Program-made: the position numbers and the translations under genes | Notes under the pieces: model-generated | Told to the model about the DNA's origin: nothing | Seen by the model: only the letters and a program-made list of their open reading frames with translations | Databases searched by the model: none | Assembly: GCA_965197405.1 (NCBI GenBank) | Contig: OZ240206.1 | Coordinates: forward strand, 1,550,001 to 1,614,000 | DNA from: G965197405 sp965197405 | GTDB taxonomy: Bacteria > Chloroflexota > Dehalococcoidia > Lucifugimonadales > JAGWBF01 | Direction: 5' to 3' | Length of the DNA: 64,000 bases | In this document: piece by piece, positions 17,031-26,200 of the stretch | How positions within the stretch are numbered: position 1 is the first letter of the stretch | Layout of the letters: each line of letters begins with the position of its first letter

Positions 17031-18273
17031 CAGGGCTATCGCATTTGAAAGGGAGATATGGGAGGGTGTTCGAGTGATAGATAATAGGGGCGTTCTTGGA
17101 GTGGTTGATTGAGGGGAAGTGTGGAGGTTGTGGTGATGGGGATGGCGATCGACGATCTGGACCCCTTGGAGGATCCCCGGAGTGGAAACGCAGGCCGGCA
17201 TTCATTGCACGACATACTGGTCATTGCCTTATGCACCATACTGTGTGGGGGGGAGACCTGTACCGACATGGCCCTCTTCGGGCACTCCAAACGGGAGTTC
17301 TTGGAATCCTTTCTGCCGCTCAGGAATGGAATTCCCAGCCACGACACCCCCGCTTTCGCGGGGGCAGGCTCTTCTCCAGAGTGTTCCGCCTGTTGGACCC
17401 GGAGGCATTCCAGAAGTGGTTTCTGGGGTTCATGCACCAGTTTGCCCAAGGCTGCGAGGGTGTGCTGGCCATAGACGGCAAGACGCTGCGCCGCTCTTAT
17501 GACCGCGCCGAGGCCAAATCGCCTCTGCACCTGGTCAATGCCTGGGCCGCAGAACAGCGTCTGGTGATGGGACAACTGGCCGTGGATGGCAAGTCCAACG
17601 AGATCACCGCCGTGCCCAAACTCCTGGAAATGCTGGCCCTGCCGGGAATGGTGGTCACCGCTGACGCCATGCACTGCCAGAGACGGCCGTCCCAGCAGGC
17701 GCTGGACCAAGGGGCCGATTACGTGCTGGCCCTGAAGGGGAATCAGGGGTCTCTCAACGATGATGTGCGCCTGTTCCTTGACGATTCGGCCACGACCGTG
17801 GCAGAGGCAAGCCAGACCAACAAGGGGCACGGGCGTATCGAGACCCGGACGGCCAGCATAAGCAGCGACGTGGCCTGGCTGCAGGAGCGGCACCAGTGGC
17901 CCGGACTGGCGGCAGTGGGGAAGATAACCGCCAGTCGCCAGGAGGGAGGCCATAGCAGCGTCGAGAGCCGGTACTACCTGCTGAGCCAGGCATTCCCGCC
18001 GGAGCGGTTTAACCAAATCGCACGGGCCCACTGGGGAATCGAGAACCAACTGCACTGGGTGCTGGACGTGGTGTTCAATGAGGACCAGTCCCGAAACCGG
18101 AAGGACAACTGCCCGGACAATCTGGCTCTGCTACGCAAACTGGCGCTTAATCTGGCCCGGCTGGAACCCTCCAAAGGATCCATGAGACGCAAACTGAAAC
18201 GGGCCGGGTGGAACAACAGTTACCTGGCCACATTGCTATCCCAATTCACCAAAATCCAAATGCGATAGCCCTG
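17031..18273 (+). mobile_element. ISAs1-family insertion sequence, 1243 bp
   Basis: The ends are a perfect 17-bp inverted repeat, CAGGGCTATCGCATTTG at 17031-17047 and its complement at 18257-18273. The element is flanked by an exact 10-bp direct repeat, GCGTACATCG at 17021-17030 and 18274-18283, which is the target duplication. A 10-bp duplication and this terminus fit the ISAs1 family. The inside codes only for one transposase, which is frameshifted. Confidence 0.93.
17109..18268 (+). pseudogene. ISAs1 transposase broken by a 23-nt palindromic insertion
   Basis: The N-terminal domain reads in one frame (IDDLDPLEDPRSGNAGRHSL, then LVIALCTILCGG) up to PSHDT at about 17348. The catalytic part reads in another frame from FSRVFRLLDPEAF at 17372 to the stop. 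Deleting 17349-17371 (CCCCGCTTTCGCGGGGGCAG plus three bases) rejoins PSHDT with FSRVF exactly, as in intact relatives. The DDE-type domain is otherwise complete: AIDGKTLRRS, VVTADAMHCQ and the WGIENQLHWVLDVVFNEDQ region with the catalytic Glu. An open frame also runs 17096-18268, but its N-terminal quarter is out of frame and not transposase-like. Transposition is therefore probably lost. Confidence 0.88.
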
Positions 18274-18332
18274 GCGTACATCGCTTTCGCACTGTACAAT
18301 TCGCTGGCCATGTGCTAGGATTTGCACAACTG

Positions 18333-18470
18333 ATGAAGGTGACGCTAAAAATGAACAGTCGAAACACTGCATGGCACTCACCGGCTGGTGATGTGCCTTT
18401 TGTTTTGCGCCGGAACGCCTCATTGGTCATTGGGGTCATCGGAGTCATCGGCCCATACCATCGGAGGTAA
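18333..18470 (+). CDS. possible 45-codon leader ORF upstream of the DEAD-box helicase
   Basis: ATG at 18333 opens 45 codons ending in TAA at 18468-18470. The stop overlaps the GGAGGT ribosome site (18463-18468) of the following frame, as expected for translational coupling. The peptide has no recognisable domain, ends with VIGVIGVIGPYHRR, and lacks a clear ribosome site of its own. It could be a chance frame. Confidence 0.25.
   Translation: MKVTLKMNSRNTAWHSPAGDVPFVLRRNASLVIGVIGVIGPYHRR
18373..18406 (+). terminator. intrinsic terminator-like hairpin in the helicase leader
   Basis: GGCAC-T-CACC and GGTG-AT-GTGCC form a stem with a small internal bulge and a GGCT loop at 18373-18397, followed directly by TTTTGTTTT. 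Its position about 80 nt before the helicase frame suggests either the end of a short upstream transcript or an attenuator. Confidence 0.5.
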
Positions 18471-18475
18471 CACCC

Positions 18476-19861
18476 ATTCTAGACACGCTAATACGCAAGC
18501 TGGCCGCCATCTTCCCCAGGAACAATCCCAGCCCTAGGTCGTCACCATCCCCCAGTCCGCAGACCAGCGAGAGTCCTCCGCCAGCCCCCGCCGTCGAACA
18601 GGCCCCCAAGCCGCCGGATATAGCGATAGCGGCACCCCGGTTGCCGCGGACCTCCGAACCATCTCCCAACGGGCCTGTGTCCCCGATCGGCCCCCGGTCT
18701 CGTCCAGCGACCTCGTCCCCAAAGCGCCGTCCCGAACGCCAGCGGTTTGGCACGATGCCGGTTGCTCCTGCGGTGGGACGCGCCCTGGAAGGCATGGGGT
18801 ATGACGAGCCTACGCCCGTCCAGGAAGAGGTAATCCCCCTGGTGAGGGCCGGGCGAGACGTGGTAGGCCAGGCCCAGACGGGCACCGGTAAGACCGCAGC
18901 CTTTGGCATTCCCTTGGTGGAGATGATTGACCGCAACGCTCAAGAGCCTCAAGTGCTGGTGCTGGTGCCCACCCGGGAGCTGGCGGTCCAGGTGCGAGGC
19001 GAGCTTTCCCGGCTGGGGCAGTTCTGCGGCATACGCGCCGTGGCGATTTACGGAGGCCAGGCCATGAGCCGGCAGCTAGAGGCTTTGCACCGGGGCGTTC
19101 ACATCGTCGTGGCTACACCGGGACGCCTGATGGACCACATGGAGCGCCGCACCATCTCCATCGGACAGGTCCGGACCGTGGTGCTGGACGAGGCGGACCA
19201 GATGCTGGACATCGGCTTCTCCGACGACATTGACCGCATCCTCCGCCACATCCCCCGTTCCCGCCAGACCCTGCTTTTCTCTGCCACCATACCCGGCTCG
19301 ATAAGGGGCATGGCGCGACGTTATCTCAAAGAGCCGGCCTGGATCCGGATAGGTGGGGACGCCGAGCCTGTGGAGCAGGTGAGGCAGCTCTATTACGAGG
19401 TGGCGGAGCTGGACCGCCCGTCCGCTCTCGAGGAGCTACTGAGGCAGCCCGGGCTCATCAGCCAGGCCCTGGTATTCCGCAGGACGAAGGTGGGGGTTGA
19501 CAGGCTGGTGGCTTACCTCCAGGGCTGCGGTTACGACGCCCAGGCTATCCACGGCGATATGACCCAGGCCCACAGGGATAGGGTGATGGGCCGGTTCCGC
19601 TCCGGGGACCTTCGCACCCTGGTCGCCACCAACGTTGCTGCACGGGGGCTGGACATCCCCGCCGTGTCCCACGTCATAAACTATGACATGCCGGGCAACC
19701 TGGAAGAGTATGTCCATCGCATCGGCAGGACCGCTCGGATGGGGCGTCTCGGCACCGCCATCACTTTTGTCTCCGAATGGGACTTCCAGGTGCTGGACGT
19801 GATCCAGGCCCACGTGGGAGGCGATCTGGAACAGGGCGAGTTGTCCTTCTCCTACAGCTAA
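18476..19861 (+). CDS. DEAD-box ATP-dependent RNA helicase
   Basis: Unwinds RNA duplexes in ribosome assembly or mRNA decay. All motifs are present: TPVQEEVIP (Q motif), AQTGTGKT (I), PTRELAVQ (Ia), LDEADQM (II), FSATIPG (III), VATNVAARGLDIP (V) and HRIGRTARMG (VI). The first usual start is TTG 18641, giving 406 residues without a visible ribosome site. The same frame is open and codon-like back to an ATT at 18476, which sits 7 nt after a GGAGGT site and would add 55 residues, beginning LDTLIRKLAAIFPRN and then Pro/Ser-rich. I give the ATT start as the more likely one, but this is an inference. Confidence 0.88.
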   Translation: MLDTLIRKLAAIFPRNNPSPRSSPSPSPQTSESPPPAPAVEQAPKPPDIAIAAPRLPRTSEPSPNGPVSPIGPRSRPATSSPKRRPERQRFGTMPVAPAVGRALEGMGYDEPTPVQEEVIPLVRAGRDVVGQAQTGTGKTAAFGIPLVEMIDRNAQEPQVLVLVPTRELAVQVRGELSRLGQFCGIRAVAIYGGQAMSRQLEALHRGVHIVVATPGRLMDHMERRTISIGQVRTVVLDEADQMLDIGFSDDIDRILRHIPRSRQTLLFSATIPGSIRGMARRYLKEPAWIRIGGDAEPVEQVRQLYYEVAELDRPSALEELLRQPGLISQALVFRRTKVGVDRLVAYLQGCGYDAQAIHGDMTQAHRDRVMGRFRSGDLRTLVATNVAARGLDIPAVSHVINYDMPGNLEEYVHRIGRTARMGRLGTAITFVSEWDFQVLDVIQAHVGGDLEQGELSFSYS

Positions 19862-19960
19862 CGGGCGCCGGACACCCCGGCCCACGTCTTTGCCTGCAAG
19901 CTATCCCACAACATCCGGGCCGCGGTCCCCCGCAGTTCATAGTATGGGAGGATTGAAGCG

Positions 19961-20761
19961 ATGCCCAAAATGACGACCGACGACGGAATCGAGATTCACT
20001 ACCATGTAGATGACTTCCGGGACCCGTGGGCTTCCGACCCCGGGGACACTATCCTGATGTCCCACGGTTTCTGCCGGGGCATGAAATGGTGGACGCAGTG
20101 GGTTCCCGCCCTCGCCAGGAAATATAGAGTGGTGCGGTACGACATTCGAGGGTGTGGGCAGTCCGACGTGCCGCCCGAGGGCGCTGTGTGGTCGGCGGAC
20201 CGGCTTGCCAGAGACCCCCTCAATCTTGTTGACTATCTGGGCATCGAGAAATTCCACTGGGTGGGGTTCGAGTCCGGTGGACTGTGGGGAGTGGTGTTTG
20301 CCACCACCTATCCCGACCGGGTAAAGAGCCTCACCATGTGCGGTACGCCCTATGCCAGGATAGGAGGACTCAGTGGCACCTCCGAGACCATAAACCGGGT
20401 GGGTCTCAGCCAGTGGCTGGTTGATTCCACGCCATCCCAGTTGGACGTGTCCGCGGCAGCCCCCGGATTGGTGGAGTGGCACATAGCGGAGCACTCGAAA
20501 ACGCCCACGGAGGTCGCAGTGTCCACCATGAGGGCCGTCGAAGCCCTTGATATTACCGACATGCTCCCGAAGATAAGTGTGCCGACCCTAATCATGGTCG
20601 GGGACAGGAGCACACGCCGCCCACTGGATGAGCAGAGCGCGATGCAGCAGCGTATCCCAAACGCAAGGCTCGTCGTCTTCCCCAACATAGGAAGCGGGAT
20701 TCATCTGTTGATACCCGATAGATGCACCGAGGAGTTGATCAGGTTCCTGGGTAGTGGCTAG
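19961..20761 (+). CDS. alpha/beta hydrolase with atypical nucleophile elbow
   Basis: A 266-residue alpha/beta-hydrolase fold protein. MSHGFCRGMKWW is the oxyanion-hole segment, YDIRGCGQSD the following strand-turn, and VGDRSTRRP and GIHLL near residues 208 and 247 correspond to the acid and His regions. The nucleophile elbow reads VGFESGG: Glu104 stands where the family usually has Ser (G-x-S-x-G-G), with Ser105 next to it. It may be a divergent enzyme or a non-classical hydrolase. It stands alone after the helicase gene, with a good GGAGG site before ATG 19961. Confidence 0.85.
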   Translation: MPKMTTDDGIEIHYHVDDFRDPWASDPGDTILMSHGFCRGMKWWTQWVPALARKYRVVRYDIRGCGQSDVPPEGAVWSADRLARDPLNLVDYLGIEKFHWVGFESGGLWGVVFATTYPDRVKSLTMCGTPYARIGGLSGTSETINRVGLSQWLVDSTPSQLDVSAAAPGLVEWHIAEHSKTPTEVAVSTMRAVEALDITDMLPKISVPTLIMVGDRSTRRPLDEQSAMQQRIPNARLVVFPNIGSGIHLLIPDRCTEELIRFLGSG

Positions 20762-20790
20762 TGGTTAGTGGTCAGTGGCTGGTCCGGGTG
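20755..20790. repeat. AGTGG-type heptamer repeat
   Basis: TAGTGGCTAGTGGTTAGTGG and the following CAGTGG step form a short degenerate tandem array overlapping the stop codon of the preceding hydrolase gene. Confidence 0.6.
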
Positions 20791-20892
20791 TTCTCTGAAG
20801 CCCTGGATGGCTGTGGTCTTGTTCTGGGTGCCCTGCGGTTTTGATTGCATCGGGGTGGGAAATGTGGTACTCCATTCAGTACGAGGTACTGT

Positions 20893-22182
20893 GTGAAGAC
20901 CACGCTCGCGGCAGCCCTGAACTGGCGCCCAAGGACATCCTTCTATTACGGGTGGCTAATTATCGCGATGGCCGCCCTGGGCACGTTTGTGGCCACCGGA
21001 ATCTCCCAGTTGGTGCTGGGCGGGGTCCAGGGCTTTATTTTTCAGGACCTGGCCTGGAACAGGAGCACGATCGCCCTGGCCGTCACCATCGGGACCTGGG
21101 CTTCGGGGCTGCTGGCCCCCTTCGTGGGGCGTTTGGCCGACCGCTACGGCCCCCGATGGCTGATGCCCTTCGGGCTGGTTGTCGTGGGGCTGGCTTTCTT
21201 TTCCCTGGCAGGCATGCACTCCGTTTGGCAATTCTACGTCGCCTATATCCTGGGGCGCGCCATCAGCAATCCAATCCTGGTCGGCGTTGTGCCGCGCACC
21301 GCGGTGGTCAACTTCTTCCGGCGCAAACGCAACATCGCCCTGTCCTTGACCGGCATGTCCCGCCCGGTATCCAGCTCCATCAACATCCAGATTATCTCGG
21401 CCGTCGCGGTGAGGTACGGCTGGCGGGCTGCCTATCGCTACCTGGGCATCCTGGCCTTCTGCCTGACCCTGCCGTTGATGGCGTCCATGCGGCGCCGGCC
21501 CGAAGACATCGGCCTGCTGCCCGACGGCGCCAGGCCTGAAGCAGATACCAGAGTAGATGCCGAAGTAGATGATGGTCCGGCGCCGGAGCATTCCGGGGGC
21601 AGACGCGCCGGCCCCAGCCCGGCTGACGGCGAGCAGGAACGCAGCAGAGCTCCGGCGACCGGTGGGGACAGGGAGTACCGGTGGACCGTCAGGGATGCGG
21701 TGCGAACCAAGGCCTTCTGGTTGGTGGGCATAACCGCCGGGCTGGCCATCCTGGGCGTGTCAACCGTGGACTTCAGCCTGGTGCTCTATCTCCAGGACAA
21801 AGCCGGCATTTCCGAGGCTCAAGCCGCCGGAGTCCTGAGCCTCAGCACCTTTCTGGCAGTGGCGAATCTCCTTTGGGGCTACCTGGCCGATAAGTTCACG
21901 CCCCGGCGGTGCTTGATGGTGGCCCTGGTCTGCAACGCCATGATAATTCTCTATCTGTCCACCGTTGGCTCCATGCCGGCGGCCTATACCTTTGGCGTGC
22001 TGTGGGGGCTGTTCACCGGGTCCGTCGGGGTCCTGGAGCAGATGGTCCTGGCCCAGTATTTCGGAAGGGAGTCCTACGGCTCTATAGTCGGGTCCCTGAC
22101 ACCCCTACAGATGGGCGCGCTGGGCCTGGGGCCGAGTCTGGGAGCCTTGGTCCACGACCTGCTGGCGGCGCTCTTGATTTAA
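20893..22182 (+). CDS. major facilitator superfamily transporter (frameshifted near the 3' end)
   Basis: A 12-helix MFS carrier resembling the oxalate/formate-antiporter-like group. FYYGWLIIAMAALGTF is helix 1, GRLADRYGPRW is the signature between helices 2 and 3, and YLADKFTPRRCLM is the second-half equivalent. A hydrophilic loop lies between helices 6 and 7. I chose GTG 20893, which has a GAGGT site, over TTG 20845. The frame stops at 22182. After a 20-nt insertion the original frame continues to 22298 (LTGSYDGLIMAVIGVYLLA, then ARPPDLKPR), so the last helix is displaced. The substrate is unknown. Confidence 0.85.
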   Translation: MKTTLAAALNWRPRTSFYYGWLIIAMAALGTFVATGISQLVLGGVQGFIFQDLAWNRSTIALAVTIGTWASGLLAPFVGRLADRYGPRWLMPFGLVVVGLAFFSLAGMHSVWQFYVAYILGRAISNPILVGVVPRTAVVNFFRRKRNIALSLTGMSRPVSSSINIQIISAVAVRYGWRAAYRYLGILAFCLTLPLMASMRRRPEDIGLLPDGARPEADTRVDAEVDDGPAPEHSGGRRAGPSPADGEQERSRAPATGGDREYRWTVRDAVRTKAFWLVGITAGLAILGVSTVDFSLVLYLQDKAGISEAQAAGVLSLSTFLAVANLLWGYLADKFTPRRCLMVALVCNAMIILYLSTVGSMPAAYTFGVLWGLFTGSVGVLEQMVLAQYFGRESYGSIVGSLTPLQMGALGLGPSLGALVHDLLAALLI

Positions 22183-22248
22183 CCGGGAGCTACGACGGGC
22201 TAATCATGGCGGTAATAGGCGTCTACCTGCTGGCGGCGCTCTTGATTT
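22157..22248. repeat. 24-nt direct repeat that breaks the MFS gene
   Basis: ACCTGCTGGCGGCGCTCTTG plus ATTT occurs at 22157-22180 and again at 22225-22248. The second copy lies in the coding context expected for helix 12. The first looks like a templated duplication that adds 20 nt and creates the TAA at 22180-22182. Confidence 0.8.
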
Positions 22249-22339
22249 TTCTCGCCCGGCCTCCGGACCTGAAGCCCCGCGCCTCTTCCTTATTATAATG
22301 AGGCCCCCAGTTGAGGTCCCCGGCTCGCCGGGACAGCCC

Positions 22340-22497
22340 CAGGGTCTTTCAATTCTCACGCCAGGTAAATACAGGCCCCCGCCGCGTGTCATTCCGAGCG
22401 CAGCGAGGAATCTAAAAATGCTTGGATAGCAGCACGCCTAAGAAGGCAAGGACTTTAGACCCCTCGCTCCGCTTGGGGTGACAATTGAATGGCCCTA
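22340..22497. repeat. MITE-like element, 158 bp, with target duplication
   Basis: The ends CAGGGTCTTTCAATTCTC and TAGGGCCATTCAATTGTC (complement of the right end) form imperfect terminal inverted repeats. The inside holds the blocks GTCATTCCGAGCGCAGCGAG and CCCCTCGCTCCGCTTGGGGT. Flanks are GGGACAGCCC (22330-22339) and GGGACAGCTC (22498-22507), a 10-bp duplication with one mismatch. Confidence 0.8.
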
Positions 22498-22510
22498 GGG
22501 ACAGCTCCGA

Positions 22511-22539
22511 TTGACATTCAAGCGGATAGATACTAGAGT
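22511..22539 (+). promoter_or_regulatory. promoter for the VOC protein gene at 22.6 kb
   Basis: TTGACA (22511-22516), a 17-nt spacer and TAGAGT (22534-22539) give a sigma-70-type promoter 77 nt upstream of the ATG, just downstream of the MITE-like element. Confidence 0.6.
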
Positions 22540-22615
22540 ACGGGGAGACGGGACGCAGGCTTAACCGAACAGCGTGAAGCATGAAATACCCTATACTCAG
22601 AAGCGAGGTGACGAT

Positions 22616-22993
22616 ATGGCTACAGTCCTTGACCACACCATAGTGCCGGTCCGGGATAGGCAGGAGTCCGTGGAGTTCTATAACCGGATACTGGGCTTCG
22701 AGGACCTGGGAGAGGTGGGGCCTTTCCTGGCCGTCCGGGTCAACGACACCTTCAACCTGGACTTCCGGTACTCCGATGACTTCCAGAGCATCCATTACGC
22801 CTTCGCGATGGACCCGGAAGAGTTCGAGGCGGCCTTCGCCAGAATCCGGGAATCCGGGATGCCCTACGGCGACAGCCCCTACGACATGGAGAACATGGAG
22901 GGGCCTGGTATGACGATGGGGGCCAAGGGACAGGGCAAGGCGGTCTACTTCAAGGACCCCAGCGACCACGTGCTGGAAATCAAGACCTATTAG
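22616..22993 (+). CDS. VOC (glyoxalase/dioxygenase) family protein
   Basis: A 125-residue single-module vicinal-oxygen-chelate protein. It starts LDHTIVPVRDRQESVEFYNRILGF, with the first metal-ligand position in LDHT. It ends with GKAVYFKDPSDHVLEIKTY, where the last Glu is the usual fourth ligand. The substrate cannot be told; relatives include glyoxalase I, bleomycin-resistance proteins and ring-cleavage dioxygenases. ATG 22616 follows GAGGTG and begins at the first beta strand, so I prefer it to ATG 22574. It lies upstream of metH but with a 248-nt gap. Confidence 0.85.
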   Translation: MATVLDHTIVPVRDRQESVEFYNRILGFEDLGEVGPFLAVRVNDTFNLDFRYSDDFQSIHYAFAMDPEEFEAAFARIRESGMPYGDSPYDMENMEGPGMTMGAKGQGKAVYFKDPSDHVLEIKTY

Positions 22994-23025
22994 CCACTCA
23001 TATGCCCGCGTGAGTACGGGACGGC

Positions 23026-23060
23026 GGGTGGGCAGTAGATAGTGGATAGTGAGTAGGGGA
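23026..23060. repeat. AGTGG-like heptamer repeat upstream of metH
   Basis: The run GGGCAGTAGATAGTGGATAG followed by TGAGTAGGG is a member of the short degenerate tandem repeats seen at four loci in this window. The rest of the 248-nt gap shows no cobalamin or SAM riboswitch that I can recognise. Confidence 0.5.
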
Positions 23061-23241
23061 TAGGCCGGTCCCGGGTACGCAAGCACGGGGCTTGCCTATC
23101 CCCGTAGGGGTTGTTGGTGGACTGGGCGGGAATATTCCCTTCCCGTCCCATGCCCGCGACCACTGCGCCGGCCGAGACCTCCAACCCCCGCGAGTTATCC
23201 CCTCTGGAAGTCTCCGGATGGACCGGTCAGATGGAGGATGT

Positions 23242-26200
23242 ATGAAGGAAAACGAGCGCATAGACACCCTGCGTTCCCTGCTCAAAGAACGCATACTGGT
23301 GCTTGACGGCGCTATGGGGACCGCCATCCAGCAGAGAGGTCTGGGGCCCGACGATTTCGGCGGGCCGGAATATGAAGGGTGCAACGAATATCTCGTGCTG
23401 ACCCGCCCCGACGTCGTCGCCGACATCCACCGGGGATACCTGGATGCCGGGGCCGACATTCTGGAGACCAACACCTTCGGCGCGACCAGCGTCGTCCTGT
23501 TCGAGTACAACCTGGCCCACGAGTCCAGGCGAATCAACCGGGAGGCCGCTCGACTGGCCCGCGGGCTTGCCGAGGCCGCCAGCACTCCCGAGAAGCCGCG
23601 CTTCGTCGCCGGCTCGATGGGGCCGACCACCAAGACCATCTCCGTCACCGGAGGAACCACCTTCGATGAGCTGGCCGCGTCGTACCACGAGCAGGCCGCG
23701 GGCCTGGTGGAGGGCGGTGCGGACGTGCTGCTCCTGGAGACCAGCCAGGATATGCTGAACGTGAAGGCGGGGCTGGAGGGCATAGACCGGGCCTTGGCGG
23801 AATTGGACCGTCAGGTCCCGGTAGCCGTTCAGGGGACCATAGAACCCATGGGCACCATGCTGGCAGGACAGGACGCCGAGGCCTTCCATACGTCCCTGGC
23901 CCACCGGGACCTGCTGTGGATAGGGTTCAACTGCGCCACGGGGCCGGAGTTTATGACCGACCACGTGCGAACCCTGGCGGGACTTCCGGGCTTCCCGGTT
24001 GCCTGCGTGCCCAACGCCGGACTGCCCGACGAGGAAGGCAACTACAACGAGACCCCCCGGATGCTGGCGGACACCATCGGGCGGTTTATCGAGGCCGGAT
24101 GGATTAATGTAGTGGGTGGGTGCTGTGGGACCGGGCCGGACCACATCCGTCTGCTGGCACAGATAGCCGCCGGCAAAACGCCCCGCCAGCCGGGCCGCGC
24201 ACAGCAGACCCGGGTCTCCGGCATAGAGGCCCTGGTGATTGACGAGGACGTCCGCCCGGCCATCGTTGGCGAGCGGACCAACGTCCTCGGCAGCCGGCGG
24301 TTCCGCAGACTCATTAACGAGGGGGCATTCGAGGAGGCTGCCGAGATTGGACGCCGACAGGTCCGCAACGGCGCCCACGTGCTGGACGTGTGCCTACAGG
24401 ACCCGGACCGGGACGAGATGTCCGACGTGACCGCGTTCCTCGATTACCTGACCAAAAAGGTCAAGGCCCCCGTGATGATTGACTCCACCGACCCCCGCGT
24501 CATCGAGGAGGCCTTGAAGAGATTGCAGGGCAAGTCGCTGATTAACTCCATCAACCTGGAGGACGGCGAAGCCCGGTTCCAGGCGGTGGTGCCCCTGGCC
24601 CGGCGGTATGGCTCCGCCCTGGTGGTGGGCTGCATAGACGAGGACAAGGCGCAGGCCCAGGCCGTCACGCGCCAGCGCAAGCTGGACATAGCCCTTCGTT
24701 CCTATCGGATTCTGACGGAGAAATACGGCGTGCCCCCGGAGGACATCGTATTCGACCCCCTGGTATTCCCGGTGGGCACCGGCGACGAGACCTACGTCGG
24801 CTCAGGCGCGGAGACCGTCGAGGGAGTCCGGCTGATCAAGGAGGCCCTCCCCGACGCCAAGACCATATTGGGCATATCCAACGTCTCCTTCGGGCTGCCC
24901 ACCGCGGGCCGCGAGGTGCTCAACTCCGTCTTCCTGTACCACTGTGTCCAGGCCGGACTGGACCTGGCTATCGTCAACTCGGAGCTGCTCCAACGCTACA
25001 CGTCCATTCCCGAGGAGGAGAGGCGGTTAGCCGAGGACCTTATCTGGTACAGCGGCGAGGACCCGGTAGCGGCCTTCGCCGCCCACTTCCGGGACAGACC
25101 TCCCAAGGCCAACGCCGAAGAGCGGCGTAGCCTCCCCCTGGACGAGCGGCTGGCCCTGGCTATCATAGAGGGCACCAAGGAGGGCTTGACCGAGGACCTG
25201 GATGAGGCTATGCAGGCCAGGAAGCCCCTCGAGATTATCAACGGGCCGCTCATGGCCGGCATGGATGAGGTGGGCCGCCAGTTCAACGACAACCAGCTGA
25301 TTGTCGCCGAGGTGCTCCAGTCGGCGGAGTCCATGAAGTTCGCGGTGACCCACCTGGAGCCGCACATGGACCGCCTGGAGACCGCGACCAGGGGCAAGAT
25401 AATCCTCGCCACCGTGAAGGGCGATGTCCACGACATCGGGAAAAACCTGGTGGAAATCATCGTCTCCAACAACGGGTACGAGGTTATCAACCTGGGCATC
25501 AAAGTGCCGCCGCAGGACCTCATTGACGCCTACCTACAGCACCGCCCCGACATCATCGGCCTTTCCGGTCTGCTGGTCAAGTCGGCCCAGATGATGGTTG
25601 AGACAGTGCGAGATTTCCGCCAGGCCGGCGTAGACAGTCCAATCCTGGTGGGAGGTGCGGCCCTGTCCAACCGCTTCACCCGGCTGCGCATAGCGCCCGA
25701 ATACGGCGGGCTGGTGGCCTACGCCTCCGACGCCATGACCGGGCTGGCCCTGGCCAACACCATCCAGGAGGCCGACGAGCGGGAACGCCTGGCGGCTGCC
25801 CTCGAGGCTGAGACCGCAGAGATGCTGGAGGCCGACCGGCTTCGCCGGTCGGCGGAGGCCGGGGAAGGTCCGCCCCAAGGGGTGGCGCCGGCCCAGGTGC
25901 GCCACGACTTTGATGTGCCGAACCCGCCGGACCTGCTGCCCCACGTGCTGTTGGACTACGACCTGGAGAAAATCTTCCCCTACATCAACCCGCAGATGCT
26001 CTACGTGCGCCACCTGGGATTCAAGGGCCGGTTCGCCGAAGCCCTGGCCGCCGGGGACCCCGCCGCCCAGGAGTTGCACGACTCGGTGCGTAGGGTGGAA
26101 GACGCGATGCTCGCCCGGTCCGACATCACGGCCAACGCCGTATTCAAGTTCTTCCCCGTCCAGTCCGACGGACAGTGGTTGCTGGTTTACGCTCCCGACG

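Noticed and set aside
17036..18055. Long minus-strand open frame of 339 codons
   Set aside because: It is antisense to the ISAs1 transposase, whose conserved DDE segments are on the plus strand; the minus-strand product has no recognisable domain.
22994..23241. Possible cobalamin or SAM riboswitch upstream of metH
   Set aside because: No B12-box or SAM-box-like conserved core was found; the gap is mostly repeat sequence.
23227..24378. Minus-strand open frame of 383 codons opposite metH
   Set aside because: MetH is complete and conserved over this part; the antisense product shows no motif.
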